Assembly (NCBI GenBank): GCA_964456185.1
Contig: CAYVZZ010000040.1
Span: forward strand, 1-20,103
Direction of reading: 5' to 3'
Length of the DNA stretch: 20,103 bases
Source of the DNA: CAYVZZ01 sp964456185
GTDB lineage: Bacteria; Pseudomonadota; Gammaproteobacteria; Pseudomonadales; Alcanivoracaceae
Position 1 is the stretch's first letter; each line of letters opens with the position of its first letter. The notes beneath the pieces were generated by a model. It had not been told where the DNA came from, made no database searches, and saw nothing but the letters and a program-made list of their open reading frames with translations. The translations under genes were made by a program, and so were the position numbers. Below, in pieces: positions 15,545-20,103 of this stretch.

Positions 15545-16705
15545 ATGAAGTTAAAGTTGGGTCTAGTTGTTAATCCGCTGGCCGGAATCGGCGGAGCCGT
15601 TGCCCTCAAAGGAAGTGACGGAGCCAAGGTGGTAGCCGAGGCGCGCCGCCGAGGGGCAAAGGGACAGGCACCGGAAAGGGCAACTCGAGCACTGTCGGCC
15701 TTGCAGGAAATGAGACTCGACATTGTGACCTGGCCTGGCGCAATGGGGGAGGACAGCGTTAGGGCGGCAGGCTTAGATTACCGTTTGGCCTCCGCAAGCA
15801 GTAAGCAGGCTGCCTCAGCTGATACCACTCCCAATGACACTCATAATGCGGTAGCGGCATTGCAGCAGGAAGGTATCGATTTACTGGTATTTGCTGGTGG
15901 CGATGGCACCGCCCGAGACATACTCGACAGTTTAACGGGCAGGCTGCCCGTGCTGGGCATCCCGGCGGGCTGCAAGAGGCACTCTGGTGTCTATGCTAAT
16001 AATCCCGAGGATGCGGGCGCACTGCTACGGCAGATTGCGTCCGGCGGGCTGGTCGATTTGGTGACAGCGGAAGTGCGCGATATTGACGAAAATGCGTTTC
16101 GTGAAGGGGTTGTCAAAGCGCGTTATTACGGTGAATTATCGGTGCCACGTTCCGATGGGTTATTGCAGTGCGTGAAATGCGGCGGACAACCCGCGGAAGA
16201 TACTAGCGTTTATGATATCGCGGCTTGTATGGCTGAACGCATAGAAGATGACGAAAACAGCGATTATTTGATGGGGTCAGGCGGCACAGTCGCTGAGGTG
16301 ATGCAAGAGCTGGGATTGGAGAACACCCTGCTGGGTGTTGATTTGCTACGTGATGGAGCCTGCGTGGCATCCGATCTTACCGCATCTGACATATTGCGAG
16401 AAACCGGCGATAGACCGCTTCACGCAGTGATCACTGTGATAGGTGGGCAAGGGCATGTGTTTGGGCGCGGTAATCAACAATTATCGCCGGATGTGATCCG
16501 TCGTATTGGGCGCGACAATTTGCACATCATTGCCACCCGTAACAAGCTTGAGGGCTTGCAAGGGCGACCCTTGCAGGTTGATACAGGCGACGCACAATTA
16601 GATCGTGAGTTAAGCGGTTGGATCGCCATCACTACAGGATATGAAGAAGAGGTGATGTATCCTTTGGGGAATCATAACGAAGGGCAAAGCCGGGAGTACT
16701 CATGA
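15545..16705 (+). CDS. ATP-NAD kinase-family protein (COG3199/AcoX-like)
   Basis: A 386-residue protein of the NAD kinase-like superfamily, predicted to bind ATP and a pyridine or related nucleotide; true NAD kinase activity is not assured. The N-terminus LGLVVNPLAGIGG and the GGDGT motif (118-122, in LLVFAGGDGTARDIL) are diagnostic. GIPAGCKRHSGVYA follows, then a C-terminal beta-rich domain with YLMGSGGTVAEVM, VIGGQGHVFGRGNQQLSPDV and IIATRNKLEGL. It is longer than housekeeping NadK (about 290 residues), consistent with the COG3199 branch that includes AcoX. AGGTGA seven bases before the ATG is a good ribosome-binding site. It heads a plus-strand operon and overlaps the next gene by ATGA. 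Confidence 0.86.
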   Translation: MKLKLGLVVNPLAGIGGAVALKGSDGAKVVAEARRRGAKGQAPERATRALSALQEMRLDIVTWPGAMGEDSVRAAGLDYRLASASSKQAASADTTPNDTHNAVAALQQEGIDLLVFAGGDGTARDILDSLTGRLPVLGIPAGCKRHSGVYANNPEDAGALLRQIASGGLVDLVTAEVRDIDENAFREGVVKARYYGELSVPRSDGLLQCVKCGGQPAEDTSVYDIAACMAERIEDDENSDYLMGSGGTVAEVMQELGLENTLLGVDLLRDGACVASDLTASDILRETGDRPLHAVITVIGGQGHVFGRGNQQLSPDVIRRIGRDNLHIIATRNKLEGLQGRPLQVDTGDAQLDRELSGWIAITTGYEEEVMYPLGNHNEGQSREYS

Positions 16706-17304
16706 AGCGCTTTTTAAGTATTATCTGCATGACATTGATTTTAAGTCATTGTACTGCCGTCAAGAAAACCGCACCGGCCAATACCTATACCGATCCGAGC
16801 ACCGGCTTTCACCTCACCTGGACGAGTCAGTTTGTTCAGGCGGATAAATCGCCATCGGGTTATATGCTGCCCACCACCTGGCGTATTGATATGCGTCCGG
16901 GCGAAACAGGGCGCTTACAGGCCAGCTGGGTATTGAAAGGCTCCAATGCAGTGACCACCGCCGTATTGCGTTATGGGGTAAGTGGTGGAGCCAATAGTTT
17001 TGAAAATTGTTTGCAGCCGAGTAGCGGGCAGCGAAATGTGTCCACCAATCAAGTGATGATTGGTGGACGGCCTTTCACGCATTATCAACTACGAGGGGCT
17101 GCCATGAGCCATTACCGTTTTGTTGATGCCTACCGAAGCCGCTATGCCGGACGCTGTTACGCAATCGACTTGATTGTGGCAGGGACCGCCCCCCAAGTGT
17201 ATGCGCCACCCCGCACAGCCCCCTTTACGTTGAGTCATGCCAAAGATGCATTGCATCAGCTATTGCTGCGTATCAATTGGCTCACTCAAGGGGCGTTCTC
17301 ATGA
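16702..17304 (+). CDS. Putative secreted lipoprotein, unknown family
   Basis: I do not recognise this 200-residue protein. It has a basic-hydrophobic signal (MKRFLSIICMTLILSHC) with a candidate lipidated Cys at 17; His at -1 departs from the lipobox rule, so ordinary secretion or failure to be lipidated is possible. The mature part is beta-rich, for example STGFHLTWTSQFVQ and GGRPFTHYQLRGAAMSHYRF, and the C-terminus is helical. Three more cysteines are present (one in the signal core, two in the mature part). The ATG overlaps the upstream TGA (ATGA), and its own stop overlaps the next start the same way, so it is cotranslated with two cytoplasmic enzymes, an odd pairing for an exported protein. 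Confidence 0.75.
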   Translation: MKRFLSIICMTLILSHCTAVKKTAPANTYTDPSTGFHLTWTSQFVQADKSPSGYMLPTTWRIDMRPGETGRLQASWVLKGSNAVTTAVLRYGVSGGANSFENCLQPSSGQRNVSTNQVMIGGRPFTHYQLRGAAMSHYRFVDAYRSRYAGRCYAIDLIVAGTAPQVYAPPRTAPFTLSHAKDALHQLLLRINWLTQGAFS

Positions 17305-17963
17305 CAAAGGCGTTATTGCTAGGCGCATCAGGGCTGACGGGACGTCACTGCTTAACCTACCTTCTAGCAAATCCGGCCGTGAATGATGTCGGTGTGATTA
17401 CCCGTCGGCCGCTTGGTGTAGAGCATTCGTCATTGCACGAAGCTCATTTTGACGCCCCCGATTTGGATCAATTCATGGCGGGATATGATGTCCTGCTTAT
17501 CTGTTTGGGCACGACCTTGAAGAAAGTCGGCTCTAAAGCCGCATTTGAAGCCGTGGATTTAACGCTATGTGTCGACATGGCTCGGCGCGCCAAGCAAGCG
17601 GGCATACCCACTTGCGTGACGATTTCGGCTGTCAATGCAAAATCCACCGCCGTGAGTTTTTATGCGCGTACCAAAGGCAAGATGGAGCAGGCACTACGAG
17701 CGCTGCAATTCCCCCATTTGGTATTAGTGCAACCGTCGTTATTGATAGGCGATCGTGACGAAAGGCGTTTTGCCGAATCATTAGGGCAACAACTGGCCAA
17801 ACCGTTTACCCCACTGATGGGTAAAATGAAATTGGCATCAACCCCAATCCGTGCTCAGCAATTGGCACGCGCCATGGTCAATGTTGCCTTGGCACCTGTC
17901 GATAAATCCGTGCTAGTGTTGCGCTATTCCCAGTTAATTGATTATGCAAACAAGGAGACTTGA
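17301..17963 (+). CDS. NAD(P)-binding oxidoreductase, CC3/HTATIP2-like SDR
   Basis: Atypical short-chain dehydrogenase/reductase of 220 residues. The Rossmann loop GASGLTGRHC lies at about residues 8-17, then ITRRP, LLICLGTTLKKVGS, VTISAVNAKSTAVSFYARTK with the Tyr/Lys pair of the family, and VLVQPSLLIGDRDERRFAE. These features match the bacterial CC3 (HTATIP2-like) oxidoreductases; the substrate is unknown. The ATG at 17301 (MTKALLLGASG) is chosen because it overlaps the upstream TGA as ATGA and AAGGGG lies before it; an upstream in-frame start at 17277 would add eight unrelated residues. It ends in TGATG with rraA. Cytoplasmic. Confidence 0.87.
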   Translation: MTKALLLGASGLTGRHCLTYLLANPAVNDVGVITRRPLGVEHSSLHEAHFDAPDLDQFMAGYDVLLICLGTTLKKVGSKAAFEAVDLTLCVDMARRAKQAGIPTCVTISAVNAKSTAVSFYARTKGKMEQALRALQFPHLVLVQPSLLIGDRDERRFAESLGQQLAKPFTPLMGKMKLASTPIRAQQLARAMVNVALAPVDKSVLVLRYSQLIDYANKET

Positions 17964-18448
17964 TGGAATTCGTAACCTGTGACCTATTGGACGACAACCC
18001 GGATAGCTGCCAAGTGGTCGTTGGCGTGCAATGGCAGAGCTATGGTGGCCGCCAAGCATTTGGCGGTGAAGCGGTTACCGTGAAATGTTTTGAAGACAAC
18101 AGCCGCGTTAAACACCTGCTAAAAAACACCGAAGGAAAAGGGCGGGTGCTGGTCGTCGATGGCGGCGGTAGCTTGCGCAACGCGCTGATCGGTGACCAGA
18201 TTGCCGCTGGTGCCCACAAAAATGGCTGGGCTGGCGTGATCATTCACGGTGTTTGTCGTGATGTCGACGAATTAGCCAAGATTGATTTGGGCGTGCTGGC
18301 TTTAGGCTGTATTCCACGCAAATCTGTGCGCCGTGATGAAGGGCAGACGGATATTCCGGTGGTCATCGGTGGCGCAACCATTCGATCGGGTGATTATGTG
18401 TATGCCGACAACAATGGTGTGATTGTGTCGCCCAAATCGCTACTTTAA
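17963..18448 (+). CDS. rraA: RraA-type protein (ribonuclease E activity regulator / HMG-HMGA aldolase family)
   Basis: 161 residues, identical in length to E. coli RraA. Signatures are FGGEAVTVKCFEDNSRVKHL, GRVLVVDGGGSLRNALIGDQ, GVIIHGVCRDVDEL and YADNNGVIVSP. In E. coli RraA binds RNase E and lowers its activity. Many close homologues without that role are class II 4-hydroxy-4-methyl-2-oxoglutarate/oxaloacetate aldolases, and the GDQ...R.D pattern that binds metal and substrate in the aldolases is present here (GDQ about 76-78, Cys-Arg-Asp about 98-100). Both functions remain possible. AAGGAG five bases before the ATG is a strong ribosome-binding site; the ATG overlaps the upstream TGA. Cytoplasmic, cotranscribed with the NAD-kinase-like set. 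Confidence 0.9.
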   Translation: MEFVTCDLLDDNPDSCQVVVGVQWQSYGGRQAFGGEAVTVKCFEDNSRVKHLLKNTEGKGRVLVVDGGGSLRNALIGDQIAAGAHKNGWAGVIIHGVCRDVDELAKIDLGVLALGCIPRKSVRRDEGQTDIPVVIGGATIRSGDYVYADNNGVIVSPKSLL

Positions 18449-18468
18449 GCCCCTACAATAATTACAAC

Positions 18469-18475
18469 AGGAGGT
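18469..18475 (+). promoter_or_regulatory. Ribosome-binding site that selects a GTG start
   Basis: AGGAGGT, a near-perfect anti-16S match, lies four to five bases before the GTG at 18480 and identifies it as the start of the PEBP-family gene. Confidence 0.8.
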
Positions 18476-18479
18476 CGCT

Positions 18480-19109
18480 GTGGAGTTGCTTAGCAATAGT
18501 CTTAAAGAAGGACAGCGGGTGAAAGACTGCAACGCGTTTGGTGTCATTGACGCCGAATCGCATGTTGCGTTATCCAACAATTTGAACCCGCATTTGCAAT
18601 GGTCCGATGTGCCCGACGGAGTGAAATCTTACGCCGTCATTTGTCATGATCCAGACGTACCCAGTCGCGGTGATGATGTGAACCAAGAGGGTAGAGAAGT
18701 ACCGGAAGACCTGCCGCGCGTAGATTTCTTTCATTGGCTGCTATGGAACCTGCCGGCCGGCGTTCGTGACATTAGCGAAGGCAGCCACTCTAGCGGGGTG
18801 ACACCACGAGGCAAGCAAGGCCCGGCCGCAGCGGGTGGTGCCCAGCACGGCAAAAATGATTTCACGTCATGGTTTGCCGGTGATGAAGAGATGTCGGGCG
18901 ACTATTACGGTTATGACGGCCCTTGCCCGCCTTGGAATGATGCATTGATACATCGTTATATTTTTACCGTTTATGCGTTGGATGTTGAGCGCTTGGATGT
19001 AGGCAGTGAGCTAAACGGTGCCGCTTTGCGCAAGGCGATGAAAGGCCATGTGCTGGATCAGGCCGCCATTACGACGACCTATACGTTAAATCCGCGTCTG
19101 GTGCTGTAA
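18480..19109 (+). CDS. YbhB/YbcL-family Raf kinase inhibitor-like (PEBP) protein
   Basis: A 209-residue phosphatidylethanolamine-binding-protein fold of the bacterial YbhB/YbcL type; the biochemical role of this family is largely unsettled. The conserved ligand-pocket blocks are visible: HLQWSDVP, ICHDPDVPSR, DFFHWLLWNLPAG, YYGYDGPCPPWND and HRYIFTVYALD. There is no signal peptide, so it is cytoplasmic like YbhB. The insert between the two halves (about residues 98-130) is Gly/His-rich and somewhat longer than in YbhB. It starts at a GTG with a strong Shine–Dalgarno 31 nt after rraA, so it may be the last gene of the same operon. It is convergent with cysQ. Confidence 0.92.
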   Translation: MELLSNSLKEGQRVKDCNAFGVIDAESHVALSNNLNPHLQWSDVPDGVKSYAVICHDPDVPSRGDDVNQEGREVPEDLPRVDFFHWLLWNLPAGVRDISEGSHSSGVTPRGKQGPAAAGGAQHGKNDFTSWFAGDEEMSGDYYGYDGPCPPWNDALIHRYIFTVYALDVERLDVGSELNGAALRKAMKGHVLDQAAITTTYTLNPRLVL

Positions 19110-19130
19110 CGAAAAACTGTGCGGCTACCA

Positions 19131-19910
19131 TTATTGGGAGGTCGCACCCCAGACGATAAAGTAAGGGTTTAACACCGCTTGCTTGGGAGCGCTGTAATCC
19201 AGCGGCTCACCGTTTTGCTGTACCACACTGCCGCCTGCTTGCAACACCACTGCATGGGCGGCGCCGGTATCCCACAGGCAGGTAGGACCCAATCGGGGGT
19301 AAACGTCAGCCTTACCCTCGGCGACCAAGCAAAGTTTCAAAGAGCTGCCCATAGGGTGCATGTCGTGATCACCCAATTCGGTTAACCACTCAGCGAGTTC
19401 ATCACTGGGATGAGAGCGGCTACCTACAACTCGCCAAGGGGCGCTTTCCGACTTGGCGGCTACCTTAATCGTATGGCGGCTTCCATCGGCCTCAACCTTA
19501 ACGGCACCCACCCGTTCAGCGGCGAGATAAGCCGTATTCATCGCCGGTGCGATCACGACACCGAATATCGGCGCGCCATGTTCAATCAAGGCGATGTTAA
19601 CGGTGAATTCGCCGTTGTGGGAAATGAACTCCTTGGTCCCGTCCAGCGGGTCGACCAGCCAATAGCGGCCATTGGCATCGGCACCGTTAAACTCGTCAGT
19701 GGCTTCTTCCGATAGGATGGGGATGTCACCGGGAAGTTGTTCAAGGCCATCGACAATGATGTGATGTGCCGCTTTGTCGGCTTCGGTGAGCGGGCTTTTG
19801 TCAGCCTTTTCTTCGATGCTGAAATCACGGTTGTAGATGGCCATGATGGAATCGCCTGCATCACGGGCTATTTGTTCGACGGAGTCGAGATAATCGCTGG
19901 GTTTGTGCAT
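19131..19910 (-). CDS. cysQ: 3'(2'),5'-bisphosphate nucleotidase CysQ
   Basis: Magnesium-dependent phosphatase of the inositol-monophosphatase superfamily, converting 3'-phosphoadenosine-5'-phosphate (PAP, the by-product of sulfate assimilation) to AMP. The 258 residues from the ATG at 19910 fit the family. Metal-site motifs are LSEEAT (66-71), DPLDGTKEF (87-95) and WDTGAAHAV (212-220); GSRSH at 162-166 is also typical of CysQ. The frame is open further upstream to 20033, but that extension is the translation of a REP-like palindrome and low-similarity sequence, so it is rejected. No good Shine–Dalgarno is seen at 19910. It faces the PEBP gene with a 21-nt gap and no evident terminator. Confidence 0.93.
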   Translation of the reverse strand: MHKPSDYLDSVEQIARDAGDSIMAIYNRDFSIEEKADKSPLTEADKAAHHIIVDGLEQLPGDIPILSEEATDEFNGADANGRYWLVDPLDGTKEFISHNGEFTVNIALIEHGAPIFGVVIAPAMNTAYLAAERVGAVKVEADGSRHTIKVAAKSESAPWRVVGSRSHPSDELAEWLTELGDHDMHPMGSSLKLCLVAEGKADVYPRLGPTCLWDTGAAHAVVLQAGGSVVQQNGEPLDYSAPKQAVLNPYFIVWGATSQ

Positions 19911-19948
19911 GATTGGACTTTTGTTTTGGGTGTAACGGGTTGTTGGGG

Positions 19949-19969
19949 ATTCCGGTTCGAGACCGGAAT
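19949..19969. repeat. REP-like palindrome (ATTCCGGT…ACCGGAAT)
   Basis: Eight-base arms around the loop TCGAG, just upstream of cysQ. Read on the minus strand in frame it encodes RHSGLEPES, a peptide familiar from spurious ORFs over the dispersed extragenic palindrome of this type in proteobacteria. Being a dispersed repeat is inferred; only one copy is in the window. Confidence 0.6.
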
Positions 19970-20053
19970 GACGGTGATAGTTTAAGAGGTGAAGGGGCAA
20001 AAAATAGCGGGTTATGCCGGGCTGATCCGACATTTTGCTGGTTGGGTGTCGCG

Positions 20054-20103
20054 GACAGGGTCGGCTCCTACATTAATGTGACACTGTAGGAGCGGACCCT
20101 GTC
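20054..20103. repeat. Large inverted repeat at the window edge (TGTAGGAGC-type REP element)
   Basis: Arms 20054-20072 and 20085-20103 pair at 18 of 19 positions around a 12-nt loop. The TGTAGGAGC and GACCCTGTC words resemble dispersed REP elements of gammaproteobacteria. The right arm reaches the last base, so the element may continue beyond the window. The 143 bp between 19910 and 20054 hold only the other palindrome and no gene. Confidence 0.65.

Noticed and set aside
19119..19147. Hairpin between the PEBP gene and cysQ as a terminator
   Set aside because: Only about five terminal base pairs form and no T-run follows on either strand.
19911..20033. 41-residue N-terminal extension of CysQ in the open frame
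   Set aside because: It translates a REP-like palindrome (RHSGLEPES) and the CysQ family begins at the internal Met at 19910.

Overview
The window reads as chromosomal DNA of a free-living gammaproteobacterium, probably Pseudomonadales/Oceanospirillales-like. The signs are the prmB–aroC neighbourhood, a PdxB-type erythronate-4-phosphate dehydrogenase, an RraA-type protein, a PA1571-like small protein, and REP-like palindromes at the right end. I see no phage, IS, tRNA, rRNA or CRISPR. The host is inferred from gene content only.

Layout. Left (1–4585): a hot-dog thioesterase overlaps prmB (ribosomal protein L3 glutamine methyltransferase). A convergent P-loop kinase resembling the nicotinamide-riboside kinase half of NadR follows, then aroC and an APC-family amino-acid permease. 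The permease N-terminus contains a perfect 17-bp inverted repeat.

Centre (4593–13972, minus strand): nine tightly packed genes end at one strong intrinsic terminator. In transcription order they are: a secreted coiled-coil/beta protein, a secreted TPR protein, a roughly 995-aa TPR lipoprotein (interrupted by a 10-N assembly gap), a 253-aa TPR lipoprotein, a small secreted protein, a TolQ/ExbB-type channel protein, two ExbD/TolR-type proteins and a TonB-like protein with an AgmX/PglI-type C-terminal domain. Together they look like a proton-motive-force-driven machine spanning from the inner membrane to periplasmic and outer-membrane TPR scaffolds. It recalls the Agl–Glt motor of Myxococcus gliding motility more than Tol–Pal or siderophore TonB systems. 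Its job in this organism is not evident. The first ExbD has Asn where the proton-carrying Asp is expected; the second keeps Asp.

Right (14173–20103): pdxB diverges from the machine operon across a 200-bp regulatory interval. A 59-aa PA1571-like gene overlaps the pdxB 3' end tail-to-tail. A plus-strand set follows: an NAD-kinase-like protein, a putative lipoprotein, an NAD(P)-binding oxidoreductase of the CC3/HTATIP2 type and rraA, linked by 1–4 nt overlaps. A YbhB-like PEBP protein with its own strong RBS comes next. Convergent cysQ and two unrelated REP-like palindromes close the window.
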